A DNA stretch of 64,000 nucleotides from contig OY740776.1 in NCBI GenBank assembly GCA_963513935.1, positions 6,846,224-6,910,223 of the forward strand, read 5' to 3'. The notes under the pieces were generated by a model. That model was not told the origin of the DNA. It worked only from the letters and a program-made list of their open reading frames with translations, and ran no database searches. Source of the DNA: Aphrophora alni (lineage: Eukaryota > Arthropoda > Insecta > Hemiptera > Aphrophoridae). The translations under genes were made by a program, and so were the position numbers. Of the stretch, positions 35,515 to 47,119 are shown piece after piece; positions within the stretch are counted from its first letter, which is position 1; each line of letters begins with the position of its first letter.

Positions 35515-35800
35515 GAAATTACGTTTTCGAATTTTTCCCCGCCAATATCTCCCGAATTAGGATTTCTTCCATGATGGCGTCAAGTACGTTTTATTTTGAC
35601 ACTTAGAGGCTATATTTTAACAAAATTTGATCAAAATTGTTGCAGCCAATTTTGAGAAATTACAACTTTTTTCCCGATATCTCCTGAACCGACATTTTTT
35701 CAATGATGGCGTCAAGTACGTTTTATTTGGATACTTAGAGGCTACACTGGAGCAAAATTTGATCAAAATCGTTGTAGAATATTTTAAGAAAATCATAAAT
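35515..35800 (+). repeat. Tandem duplication, about 132-bp unit
   Basis: GATGGCGTCAAGTACG occurs at 35573 and 35705, and AAATTTGATCAAAATYGTTG recurs with it. A partial third unit precedes. ATTTTGAGAAATTACG also occurs at about 50550, so the unit belongs to a dispersed family. Confidence 0.75.
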
Positions 35801-36498
35801 TTGTATTTTTTTTAAATATTAAACTGTTACACTCAAATTTTTATTAATAAAAAAAATTCCTAGATATCGCTAAAATATACTGAACTTAACAAATTTGATT
35901 AAAATCCATCCTCACGTTAGTGCTGCACAGACGTCAGACAGACTTTTTATTTGAAATTAGAGAATCTCAAAGTGGATATATTCCAAAAATATTTTACATC
36001 GTTTTTTGTCCCCTTATTTATTTTCTATTTACTACTATAAAATAATTATAGTTATTTCTGTCATTTATTCCATTGGTATTTCATTTGATGCGTGTGTGTG
36101 TGGGGGTGAAAATTAATACCATATTTTCACATCGTTTATTAAAACTTCAAACTCTACCAACTTTGAAACGAGAAATAAAACTGTGTTGAAAAACAACCGC
36201 TGGCACTAAATATTTTATCAATGCATTAAGATATGAAAACGACACCGGAATATTTGACCCAACCCACAAAGATACACTATAAAACATAAATTCCAAACTA
36301 AACCTATAATCTCCATTGTACATCAATCAGTCAGCAAATAAATCTCCAGTGACTGCTTGAAGGTCGTTTCTATAGGAGAGGTCAACATCCTCTCGTTGTA
36401 TTGCGGGTTGTCTATCTATACAGGAGCAAGGCCGTCTACAGATATGGGAGACTGATCTTTGAGTATGTAAGTTTTATATTTACATATCGAATGGACAG

Positions 36499-36808
36499 CC
36501 TGAAGCCAGTCTCTGATGGGTCAATTTATCTAACGGAATAGTAAGATGAAAGGGATGCTATATTAATAGGAAAATAATTTCTAGTTTGTGTGTAGTAACA
36601 AAACGTGCATAGAGTCATTATGAGGGTGCCCCCTAACCTAACCTAACCTAACCTAACCTAAACTAACCTGAAGCCAGTCTCTGATGGGTCAATTTATCTA
36701 ACGGAATAGTAAGATGAGAAATGAAAGGGATGCTATATTAATAGGAAAATAATTTCTAGTTTGTGTGTAGTAACAAAACGTGCATAGAGTCATTATGAGG
36801 GTGCCCGC
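36499..36808 (+). repeat. Duplicated block separated by CCTAA pentamers
   Basis: CCTGAAGCCAGTCTCTGATG through GAGGGTGCCC occurs at 36499-36630 and again at 36667-36806, with (CCTAA)n between and after. The copies differ mainly by an eight-base insertion. It is a two-unit version of the satellite pattern at 37715. Confidence 0.85.
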
Positions 36809-37080
36809 CCTAACCTAAACTAACCCTATGCTTCGTATATGCCTACTGGGTAAATAATAATATACAAGAAACTTCTTTTATCGACGAACATTATAATATT
36901 TTATTGTGATTATAGTTCAAAGGATAAACCTAACCTAACCTAAAGTAACACAACCTAACCTAACCTAACCTAACCTAGCCTAAACCTATACTTAGAATAC
37001 TGGGTAAGTAATAATATAAAAGAAACTTCTTTATCAACCAACATAACTTTTTATTTTGTTTATAGGTTAAAGGATAACAA
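36809..37080 (+). repeat. Diverged duplication flanking CCTAA arrays
   Basis: CTACTGGGTAAATAATAATA...GAAACTTCTTT...CAAAGGATAA (36836-36925) recurs as TACTGGGTAAGTAATAATA...TTAAAGGATAA (36998-37080), with CCTAA arrays before each copy. A related CTATACTTCG...TGGGTTAGTAAATAAT phrase occurs at about 20058. Confidence 0.7.
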
Positions 37081-37466
37081 AGTTATCGATAAAATGATAA
37101 ACAAATAAATACTAGGTAACAGATTACATCACCCGGAAGTTTATAAAACCAGTTATTATTTATTATTATTGGATGAATACACATGAATAAAGGAATTTTT
37201 ATTCAATTACCAAGATTATCAATTTAATAATCAAGAAATAATTATGTAATATGTAAATTAAAATTTCTAAGTATTTCATTTTCCACTAGGACTAACAACA
37301 AAAGTAAAACAAACTTGCAAAAATAAGATTCAGTTGAATGTTCATTGAAACAAGTTTCTGGGCGCCATCTTGCTACTTACCCAGCCCCATCGTATAATCT
37401 TGTGTCTTGTAGGAAATGTTAAATTGTATTGGTGGATGAAGGGGTTGGCTATCAATACAATAATAA

Positions 37467-37605
37467 TCAGAAAAGCATGTGGCAATCCCAAGGTACCCTA
37501 GCTTGACCTACAACGTTTTCATCTAGTCTTTAACTAGATCCCTCTCTTTCATCTTGACCAACTCTTGTTCTCTACCGAACCTGACGCTATTAGAGTATTA
37601 GTAGA
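37467..37605 (-). repeat. Dispersed repeat family A, minus strand
   Basis: GGCAATCCCAAGGTACCCTA, TAGATCCCTCTCTTTCATC and GACGCTATTAGAGTATTAG are the complements of the family motifs. A family E relic lies just upstream at 37368-37440. Confidence 0.6.
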
Positions 37606-37714
37606 TTAGGGATATTTTTCTTACACTTAGATCTAAAAAAAAATTGCATAGAGAAGCATTTTAACCTCAGTTTTAAAGGTGGTAATGGACAGTAATGGAA
37701 CTTTTCGATGACTG

Positions 37715-38708
37715 TCTATTAACCACTCCAATAGAAACATACAATCGCCGCATAAATTCAACAACCGTCCTCTTACTGTATCAATCTATGGCCGACAAAC
37801 CTAACCTAACCGCTCCAATAGAAACATACAATCGGTGCATTAATTCAACAAACGTCCTTTTACTGTATTAATCTATGGCCGACAAACCTAATCTAACCAC
37901 TCCTATAGAACCATACAATCGGCGCATTAATTCAACAAACGTCCTTTTACTGTATCAATCTATGGCCGACAAACCTAACCTAACCTAACCACTCCAATAG
38001 AACCATACAATCGGCGCATTAATTCAACAACCGTCCTCTTACTTTATCAATCTATGGCCGACAAACCTAACCTAACCTAACCACTCCTATAGAACCATAC
38101 AATCGGCGCATTAACTCACAAACGTCCTCTTACTGTATCAATCTATGGCCGAAAAAATCTAACCTAACCTAACCACTACTATAGAACCATACAATCGGCG
38201 CATTAATTCAACAACTGTCCTCTTACTGTATCAATCTATGACCGACAAACCTAACCTAACCTAACCACTCCTATAGAACCATACAATCGGCGCATTAATT
38301 CAACAACCGTCCTTTTACTGTATCAATCTATGACCGACAAACCTAACCTAACCTAACCACTCCTATAGAACCATACAATCGGCGCATTAATTCAACAAAC
38401 GTTCTCTTACTGTATCAATCTATGGCCGACAAACCTAACCTAACCTAACCACTCCAATAGAACCATACAATCGGCGCATTAATTCAACAAACGTCCTTTT
38501 ACTGTATCAATCTATGGCCGACAAACCTAACCTAACCTAACCACTCCTATAGAACCATACAATCGGCGCAATTAATTCAACAAATGTCCTCTTACTGTAT
38601 CAATCTATGACCGACTAACCTAACCTAACCTAACCACTCCAATAGAACCATACAATCGGCGCAATTAATTCAACAAACGTCCTTTTACTGTAATAATCTA
38701 TGGCCGAC
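37715..38708 (-). repeat. Telomere-motif-linked satellite 2
   Basis: About eleven tandem units of 87-94 bp. Each has one to three CCTAA pentamers, then CCACTCCTATAGAACC, ATACAATCGGCGCATTAATT, CAACAAACGTCCTTTTACTG and ATCTATGGCCGACAAA. The unit is unrelated in sequence to satellite 1 at 20125-21405 but has the same design: one unique block plus a short telomere-motif run. Variation is mostly single substitutions (for example CTCCTA/CTCCAA, ACGTCC/CCGTCC). Confidence 0.95.
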
Positions 38709-38944
38709 AGATAATGAAAACGTGAGACCTAACCTCTTTGGAAAGATTCAAATCAAAACAGATAAATTGGTGAAGATAAATCTTCCTAATCTACAGAAGA
38801 TATATTTGAAGATCAGATAGCATTGTAAAGGTGAGTGATTACTTGGTTCTTTATCTTCAGTGGGGGTCTGACTAAAGGTAAACTGTCTACGATAGTCGAA
38901 AGATTCATCGTTTGTGAACAAATCATTTCTAAGAATCCTTTCAA

Positions 38945-39110
38945 AGAAAAAATAACTTCTCGGTCATTTTAATAAAACGAAAAGAACACAAAATAAAGAC
39001 CCCCTAGTCCTCAAGGTTACATGTTATTTCCTACGGTTTTAGGTTCCTCTAACATCTGATTAACACGTTGTCCAGTTTATTATATATCTAACCTAACCTA
39101 ACCAACTTGA
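38945..39110 (+). repeat. Family A 5' piece and short CCTAA run
   Basis: CTCGGTCATTTTAATAAAAC and AAATAAAGACCCCCTAGTCC match the 5' part of family A as seen at 44840. A short CTAACCTAACCTAACC run lies at about 39088-39103. Confidence 0.45.
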
Positions 39111-39375
39111 CAAGAGCATAACAAATAACTTAATGATTTAAAATCTGAAAGATTCTATATTTATACTATATATGGGACAGACATAGGTTTACTTTGTATT
39201 GTTTCGGGTTATAGTGACAAAGCTGTTGACAGGGTATCTCTTGTAATAATAGATATCAGTCTTGCTTTTACTATGTTTGTAATGTGCAGTGTTGCCAAAC
39301 ACATAACGGCATAAAATCGTCGGGTATAACCCTGGACAACCCTTTACACCTGGAAACAGTCGGAAAAAACCTGAC

Positions 39376-39545
39376 ACCTCCTCTATTAGCGTCAAGGTCG
39401 GAAGACAATAAAAGTGGGTCAAAAGAAGTTTGTTAGGAAAGATGAGAGGGATCTAACCAAAGACTACATGCAGAAAGGTGTAGATCCAGCTAGGCTCTTC
39501 GGGGTTGTCACTCGTACTCGCTGAGTGAGCTCCGGAGGGTAATAC
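39376..39545 (+). repeat. Dispersed repeat family A copy
   Basis: GCGTCAAGGTCGGAAGAC, GATCTAACCAAAGACTAC, GTAGATCCAGCTAGG and CTCGCTGAGTGAGCTCC follow the family order. Confidence 0.6.
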
Positions 39546-41179
39546 AAATATGATGCAATTTTAGATTCCATTATTACTTTCTCACTATACATAGTATAGG
39601 GGTAGTTAATTGATGACACAAAATATATCTAGATTTTAGATAATGAATCTGTTTTCAGGTCCCATCTGTTTGTCTGTTCCGTCAATTAAACCAATTTTGA
39701 AAATTTTTACCCTAAAAGTTTTTGTTTCAATAAAATCGGTTGTCTAACTTTATTTTTTATATTTGCCATTTATTACAATAACGTATTTTTATACAAATGA
39801 AAACCGATTTTTTGTTATTTTACAGATAATTCACGCGACATTTTTGAAGAGATGGAGATTAAACTTTTAGTTTGAGACTTTAGAAAGTACACTTGTTGGA
39901 GTCAATTTGAATCTTTTAACCTAAAATCAAAAATCTAGCCACAATAGAACTCTTAAAAAAAGTCTACACTGACTTTACGTCCGCCATTCTGAATTGTTTC
40001 GGGGTTTAAAATTAAAAATTTCAATTTTTTTTTTAATTTTCCCGTCATTTTACAGTCTAAAACTATAATTTTGCCAAATTTCAAGTTTCCAACTCATCTG
40101 TAAGTAAGTTAGAATTTGTATAGATGAGTATCACAATGGATGTACATACAGGGTGTCTTAAAAGTATTAATACTCCAAGATATTTTTGGAAAATACAACT
40201 CGAGATGTGTGTATAGTTCACAACACAATTATATTCCGCTACTGGGGAACGTCCTGCAGAGGTAGTCGTACAAATATTCAATGTATCTTCAATTTTTCAG
40301 TAAAACACATTGCAGCAAACCCGACCATAAAAGGACAATTAAATCAGAAATGGCAGCTCCCCAATGTTTGTTTTTCTGAGCGATGCTCATACAAGAGAAA
40401 TGCTTAATAACCTCAATATTAAATACAAGGAAATGTATGAAAATATCAACGATTTATTGCTTTGTTGAATGAACTAATACAGAAAACAAAGGGTTCTAAA
40501 TTAGTCACAATCGTAAAGCAGTTGAAATATATTTTCATAGTTAACTACTTTGGTAAATTTGAAAGGTAGAGACATACTTTGAATTTGTTTTAGAGAAGAT
40601 GATCAAAGTACTGCCCGTGGAGCTTGACATTAAGCATTTACAAAGAGAAAATCTAAAAAAACATAATTTTATGACAAATTAAAAAGATTCAATTAAAAAA
40701 AGAAAAGAAATTGCTGTGTTAAAATTAGAAAATAGGTCCAGAAAATTTTAAAGAACGTTCATAAATATCTGAAAATTCCACTTCCGGTTAAACGTCACAA
40801 CTTCCTCTAGTATCAACTCGTTCATGAATGTAGAATGTAGATCAAGTACGCACAATTGTCTAATCCCACAAGAAGCCTTCTCGATTCAAGGCGACATTAC
40901 GTCATTTAGCATCTGTAGTTTTATCAAATAGCTCTTGGAACGGCTCAAATGGAAAGTTCGAACCCAAGGCGACCCACCATCACCCGGCAACTGTCATGAC
41001 ATCATTGTAATCGTGCATCGTCCGTCGCAATGAGAGCACGATATTCACCTATTTAAGGTCGAACTGAAGATATTCGAGTTACTGGCAGAATCGGTTTTAA
41101 TTCCTGATTTTTGGTTTACTGTATTTTAGGTTATCCAAATAGTGTTTAAACTTATCTGAACGAGTTATAGTTTTGTTAT
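39546..41179. other. Unannotated stretch
   Basis: TACAGGGTGTCTTAAAAG at about 40147 is a family terminus with no identified partner. About 40850-41060 is less AT-rich and ends in a TATTTAAGG box (about 41049), a possible promoter upstream of the hairpin-motif element at 41180. That link is speculative. Confidence 0.35.
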
Positions 41180-41275
41180 TGTAGCTCATGTATCACTGAG
41201 GATGGCGACTTTGTCGTTGAAACGCTTTTGTTAAGTAAACGTAATTTTTGTGAGATCTTATGGCCGAGTTTTACT
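41180..41275 (+). mobile_element. Single copy of the hammerhead-like hairpin repeat
   Basis: CTCATGTATCA, CTGAGGA, GGCGAC-TTT-GTCGTT, GAAACGC, TAAGTAAACGTAATTTTTG. Stem II pairs over six positions (two G-T). After GAA, an ACG/CGT pairing could close a stem III followed by A at the cleavage position. The proximal stem I is not evident. Matches 3521-3889 and 48832-48925. Confidence 0.55.
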
Positions 41276-41349
41276 TTTATCTTAACTGAATTGTTTAGTG
41301 TTCTTTTAAAATAAGTAGTCTAATGAAAATTTGACGCCCAATTCGGATA

Positions 41350-42092
41350 AACATACGTTTCTGTTGTTAGCACTTAGCATAAGTTTGTATTGTATAACAC
41401 TGCGCATACTTTTGTGCTGTATAGTACTGCACAAACGTATGGGCTGTATAGCATTGCGCATACATTTGTGTTGTATAGCACTGCACACACGTTTATGCTA
41501 TATAGCACTGCGCATACATTTGTGTTGTATAGTACTGCGCATACGCTTAGGCTGTATACCACTATGCATACGCTTAGGCTGTATAACACTGCGCATACGC
41601 TTTGGCTATATAGCACTGCGCATACGTTTGGGCTATACAACACTGCGCATACGTTTAGGCTGTATAACACTGCACATACGCTTAGGCTGTATAGCATTGC
41701 GCATACATTTGTGTTGTATAGCACTGCGCACACGTTTAGGCTATATAGCACTGCGCATACATTTGTGTTGTATAGCACTAAGCACACGTTTAGGCTATAT
41801 AGCACTGCGCATACGTATGGGCTATACAACACTGCGCATACTTTTGGTCTGTATAACATTTCGCATACGTCTGCGTTGTATAGTAATGCGCATACGCTTA
41901 GGCTGTATAACACTGCGCATACGCTTAGGCTATAAACACTGCGCATACGCTTAGGCTGTATAACACTGCGCATACGCTTAGGCTGTATAGCACTGCGCAT
42001 ACGTTTGTGTTGTATAGCACTGCGCACACGTTTAGGCTATATAGCACTGCGCATACGTTTGGGCTATACAACACTGCGCATACGTTTGTGTT
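41350..42092 (+). repeat. 27-bp minisatellite with 54-bp dimers
   Basis: About 27 units of the type TGTATAGCACTGCGCATACG plus TTTAGGC or TTTGTGT. At 41709-41810 two alternating unit types form 54-bp dimers. Because 27 is divisible by three, several frames stay open (207 and 181 codons on plus, 217 on minus), giving period-nine peptides such as TAHTFRLYS. None has a plausible upstream context, so these are not called as genes. Confidence 0.95.
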
Positions 42093-42291
42093 TACAGCAA
42101 TTAGTGAAGTTTTGTCTGACTTTATTTTTAACAAAACAGGAATATCTTCTTTTTTGCAATCAATTGCCAAAGCATCATTGCACACGCACTTGATCTCAAT
42201 GACAGTATTTTGAAAAAATCAAACGTAATTATTATTCTTTGGGAAAGATGGAGAGATCACAGATATTCCGGATTTCTATTGCGTTATAAAG

Positions 42292-43466
42292 GGTGTCCGG
42301 TCAATTGCGGACAACAGGGACTACTGCTACCTGACAAGGGTTTTACAGGTACAACAGGTACAAACAGAATTCCCGTTCAAAGCAGCGTTTCGACTATCAA
42401 TTGATTGTAAGAACGAAACACGTGGTTTCTAAAGAGTATAATGTAATAGAGATTTGTAATGAGATTACATTTGTTAAACGTTGTTATTCCCGCGCGAAGG
42501 AGCTGGTAAGCGGGAAACGAGCCGAGGTAGGCTCGCTTTCTCCCCACTATGAGTCACAGGAAACTGCCAAATATTTTTTGGCAACATAGACAGGTTTTGC
42601 AAGTCAAAGATATGTATATAGAAGTATACTTTTTGTATATTTTCGAGTTTAAATTCCATAAAATGAAATTTTGGACTATAGAAAAATCATAGAAAATCGT
42701 CAGTCCACAGCCTGTGTAAAGTGTGATGGAAATCAGTCTTAAAAACCTGTGTATATCAAAGCTGTTGTTGTATTAGTCATATTACTTCTTTATTTTTCCA
42801 GAAGATAGTGTCCGCAACTTTCCAGTATTGAAATATTTGCAGAGACCTGTCAAACCGTTGTCAGGTAGCAGTAATCCCTACAGTCTGTATGAAGTAACCT
42901 GTCTCCTGACCCTTCGACTACCTGGGACAGGCCCGGGCCATTCACGTCGCCCGCAGTTGTTTACCTAATTAGTCGCCTATAAGCTTCCCCACTAGCTTAA
43001 GTAACTTTTTTACCTAAATCATAATTTCCGAAATGTTATCAAATATTTGAAAAGTACATAAAAAAATAAGATCAACGATACTAAACAAGGGCAAATTTGA
43101 TAAAAACTAACAATATAGAGGTAATAAGAAATTGATAAGCGTGCTATATTTCTTATTACTTCTATATTGTTAGTTTTTATCAAATTTGCCCTTGTTTAGT
43201 ATCGTTGATCTTATTTTTTTATGTACTTTTCAAATATTTGATAACATTTCGGAAATTATGATTTAGGTAAAAAAGTTACTTAAGCTAGTGGGGAAGCTTA
43301 TAGGCGACTAATTAGGTAAACAACTGCGGGCGACGTGAATGGCCCGGGCCTGTCCCAGGTAGTTGAAGGGTCAGGAGACAGGTTACTTCATACAGACTGT
43401 AGTGTCCGCAATTGACCCGTTTAATGATGTGTCCGCAATAGTCCGTGTCCGCAATTGACCGGTATT
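42292..43466. mobile_element. Foldback transposon with 10-bp target duplication
   Basis: Bounded by the direct repeat CGTTATAAAG (42282-42291 and 43467-43476). Inverted termini share CCGGTCAATTGCGGACA. The terminal module GTCCGCAA recurs at about 42809, 43403, 43430 and 43447, and a second inverted pair (CTGCTACCTGACAA at 42323, complement at 42855-42875) lies inside. The core is a 255-bp inverted repeat (see next entry). No transposase is present. A duplication of 9-10 bp with long or nested inverted repeats would fit a non-autonomous Mutator-like foldback element; that assignment is inference. Confidence 0.7.
42878..43402. repeat. 255-bp near-perfect inverted repeat, 15-base loop
   Basis: Arms 42878-43132 and 43148-43402 are each 255 bases, with only two differences found by eye (GAGGTAAT/GAAGTAAT and TTCGAC/TTCAAC). 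They contain CCCGGGCC and GGTAAACAACTGCGGGCG. Such identity means recent origin or ongoing correction. Confidence 0.9.
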
Positions 43467-43479
43467 CGTTATAAAGTAT

Positions 43480-44835
43480 ATACGACCTGGGGTTAATGCG
43501 AATATAGTAACCTCACATATGGATATTCATTCAAATAAATCAGCTGGCCTTGGAGTGTTCCAGTCGAAAATCGGAGAAATTTGTTTAAGTAGGGTGTGTA
43601 ACAGAAACTGGTCAGGTTATCATAATTGTTGCTGTTTATATTTCTACAGGCAAAAATATTCAGATCATTAAATTTTAATGATAACATAAAATAATAACAA
43701 TATGTTTAATGGTATACTCGTTGCAAAGTTTTCTTGAAGCATGTCACCAAAAGATATCGGAAATACTGACCACCCATAGGAAGTTATCACTTCCAACGTG
43801 TGCTCTTACGCACACCTGTTTTCTTCTTCTTATTTTCACCTATAGAATAGCCTCGTGAAACTTGGTACAATTTTTCTAGACACTCTGTATGTTGTAAATA
43901 ATTTTCCCACAAGGTGGAAATTATTAGGTTTTGATCTACAACTTTGATCCACTGTGAAAATGTCTCCGTTTGTGATTAAAAAATTACAATCTTGTGCTGG
44001 ATGTTATAAACTCAACTGATAAAATGGAGCACGCCCTCCGTGATGAGATAATAAATCTAAGTACAGAAAGATCAAAGAGGAGGGATCGCTTATGAAGAAG
44101 CACTCAACAAAGAGGAGAAGACAGGTAAGAAAAGCCTTAGAAGCATGGTTGTACGCTCCTGCTTCTATGAAAACCTGCCGAGATTGATCTACTGTGATGG
44201 ACCGGGGTAGGATGGTATCTGCGATCACTAGGTCAGAGGAAGTTATGAGAGAAACCCAGGGCTAAAGCATTGGAGCGCCAAGAGAACACAAACGTAAAGA
44301 GAAATACCAAAGAAACACATTCAAAAGAAAAAAGAACACCTACCATTTATGTGCTGCACTACCTAAAAGAGTTGTTGAATCTCTAGATCTAGTTCATTTC
44401 TAGTAAATCTCTAAATGTCACAGTTCATTTAACCCCCTACATCACTACTACCTTGAGGCATTAATAAGACCTTGTCGCTGAGGACCACCCAATGGGGAAA
44501 AAATCCAGAAATAACATTTTTACGGAATTGGTAGCAAAATACTTTTATTTGTTTACTATATGATATTGTGTATGAGGGCTGTACCGTGATTTGTTATTTT
44601 AAAATCCGTTATTCGGTTCTGGATTGATGATTATTTACAGCTGATTGGGTGATTGAAAAATCACGAAACTCAACATCTACCGTCATTGCGACAGCTCACA
44701 AGTCATTGCCTGACTGTTGAATATTTTAAAACAAAAGAAATTGTTTTTATTGTGATTTATAGTTAACACAGAGTTGAAACTAATGTACAGTTTGAATTCA
44801 GAGCTGAGAAAAATAAGACGATTTTTTCTTATTGT
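43480..44835. other. Unannotated stretch
   Basis: TCACCTATAGAATAGC and TCTAGACACTCTGTATG at 43838-43893 match the right end of the element at 51570-51845, so a family fragment ends there. No gene is supported. Confidence 0.4.
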
Positions 44836-44837
44836 TT

Positions 44838-45066
44838 TAAACCTCTCGGTCATCATCACCTTATTTAAAAAAAGGGAGAAAAAAACATAAAATAAAGACC
44901 TATAGTGCTCTAATACTCTAATAACGTCAAGGTCGGAAAAGAACAAGAGTTGGTCACGAAAGACCTAATAGGGAAGATAAAAGAGAGGTATCTAACCCAA
45001 GACTAGATAAAAAAGTGTAGATCCAGCTAGGCTATTTGGGATTGCCACGACCGTACTCACTTTAAG
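44838..45066 (+). repeat. Dispersed repeat family A, long copy
   Basis: One of the longest copies: ACCTCTCGGTCATCATCACC, AAATAAAGACCTATAG, CTAATAACGTCAAGGTCGG, TATCTAACCCAAGACTAG, GTAGATCCAGCTAGG, GGGATTGCCACGACCGTACT. It suggests a full length of about 230-260 bp. Confidence 0.65.
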
Positions 45067-45305
45067 GATAAGATAAGTGTGATTAAGATAACGGTATATT
45101 AAGTTAAAATTAAAGGTCTCTGTTTTTTTTTAACTTTTCTCTCTTAGATTTGCTTAGTGTAGTAATCAAATAAACGGTTTAAAAATATTGCACAAACTTT
45201 CTCCGTCGGCTATCTTCAAAACCGAATAAAAAGCAACTAAAATTCGTCATTAAAAATATCATGGTGGTTTCCGAAATTTGTCATCATTCGTGTATATAAA
45301 AATTA

Positions 45306-45352
45306 ATACACGACGTTTCAAGGTTATAAATCATCACCACGTTATCAAGTGA
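45306..45352 (-). other. Hairpin motif, GAAACGTCG family
   Basis: The minus strand reads CTTGATAACGTGGTGATG, then CCTTGAAACGTCGTG. Third copy of the motif at 2935-2990. Confidence 0.5.
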
Positions 45353-46062
45353 TAAACCCAGAGCGTGAAAAACACAATCATAACGAAAAAATACAGTTTT
45401 TGATGTTGGAGTACGAAACTGAACTTTAAGGAGAAGGGGAATTATTGAAGTGATTACTTTTTGTTCGGTTACAGGTCTATTTGGTTTTATAGATGAGTGC
45501 GTAGGAGTAGGGTATGTACGCAGTTTATTTTTATTTATTGGTCAATAGTTTTATGGCAAATGGAGCGTACACAATTTACATTTTCGTGTCATCAATCATT
45601 CATATGGTAAATTTGCCAATAAAAACAATGAACTATGGTCAGGCCGTAAAAATGTCACCTTTATACTCTCCTAGGCTACTACCTTCTAATACCCACCCTT
45701 AATTACGTTATCTTAGAATTTAAAATACTGTTTAGATTTATTAGTTATTTAAATTTATTAATTAATTATTTAAAGTGAAAAATAGACGATCTAGACTGGG
45801 AATTGAATCTAGTCTGGATTTATGCGCCTTTTTGTAGCCTAACCTAGCCTATACAAACGTGCTTGGTTAGGTTAGGTTAATACTAAATACAAACTTTGTA
45901 AAAAAAATGTATAACCGTTCAAATCAATAAACTAATATCAATAAAAATAATATTGGTATACTAGAATTTCCGGATTTGATTATAATTATGGATGATAATA
46001 AATTTATATTCACTTATACCGCCAGCAAAAAAAAAAAATCAGTGTTTTTATTATTTACTAAA

Positions 46063-46094
46063 CGTGTTTCGGCTTAATATTGGCCATCGTCAGG
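46063..46094 (-). other. Hammerhead-like hairpin motif
   Basis: The minus strand reads CCTGACGATGGCC, AATATTAA, GCCGAAACACG: CTGACGA, a GGC/GCC stem and GAAAC. Confidence 0.5.
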
Positions 46095-46289
46095 TTCATA
46101 ATTCACGATACGAATTCATATAACATAATTGCAAACATGAAACAATGTATTGAAGGTATCTTTAGTAGGTCTAATAGTTCACAACCGATGTCACTGGGTC
46201 CTCATAATATATTTTTGCGAAATCTGACTTTCAAAAGTGATAAAAAATAATAAATTATCTGATAAACCATTAAATTAATCATGATAGAC

Positions 46290-46440
46290 GGCAATATATG
46301 GGGATTACCAACATTCTAAACGAATATTTTTAGTCTAGTTTTAAATTCTCCTCTTTCATTTTTCCTACCGAGTTTCTCTAAGTTTTGTTTCCTTCCGAAG
46401 CTGCCGCTTTTAGAGTATTCAAAAACTAGGGGAGTCTTTA
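46290..46440 (-). repeat. Dispersed repeat family A, degraded minus copy
   Basis: GGGGATTACCAA, TCCTACCGAGTTTCTC and GCTTTTAGAGTATTCAAA are recognisable complements of family motifs. Confidence 0.45.
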
Positions 46441-47119
46441 TTTATTAAATTTTTTTTAATTAGTGAAAAAAAATAAATACCGAGAGGTTATTCGCTTTTA
46501 AGCAACAAGAAAAAAAGTTAGGTTAGGTCAGGGCGTAAGTTGAACAAAAAAGGGTGAAGGAGAAAAATTAAAGGGAAGAAGGGTGGTTTCCACCATTGCC
46601 ACGCCACTGAATAGTCGTACTCTATTACAACTCCGATTTTGAGATATACGAGAACAATATACGCGTATAACTGCAGAAAAGTGTATTACAAATTTGTAAT
46701 TTACTCAATTTTTATAGTTACGTAACACATATTCAAAAATAAAAGTTGCAAAATTGGCGTTTTCTCTTAAATTTGTTTCACACCAACCTCGTCAACTTCC
46801 ACTGAAACCAATCACAGTTTATTTATAATGGACCCTCCCTCCGCCATACCACAGTTGGAAAACATAAAACTGCACCTAAATAAAAAAGTTGTGTTTTAGG
46901 TGGAATCCTAATTTCAACGAATTTCTTGTTAACAAGAACCTAACCTGCCAAATATTCATCTCACATTATTCTTATATCCCTCTTCAAAAATACCCTTACA
47001 TTACAGGACAAGTAGTTTGAGTTATAAATTTACGTTTTTCGGGGATTTCTAAATAAAAATCCTTTCTTCTCTTTTTAAGCCGATAACAAGAGGATTTTCA
47101 CCATTAAGCAATAAGTAAG
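46441..47119. other. Unannotated AT-rich stretch
   Basis: A short TTAGGTTAGGTCAGG run at about 46520. Otherwise nothing that I can support. Confidence 0.4.

Noticed and set aside
37715..38708. CRISPR-like array of repeats with spacers
   Set aside because: The whole 87-94-bp unit is repeated; there are no variable spacers.
41180..41275. Proven hammerhead ribozyme
   Set aside because: The proximal stem I is not paired in my reading and there is an extra base after the CTGAGGA box, so it is reported only as hammerhead-like.
41331..42213. Frames of 181-217 codons on both strands
   Set aside because: Products of the 27-bp minisatellite; no upstream context, overlapping frames on both strands.
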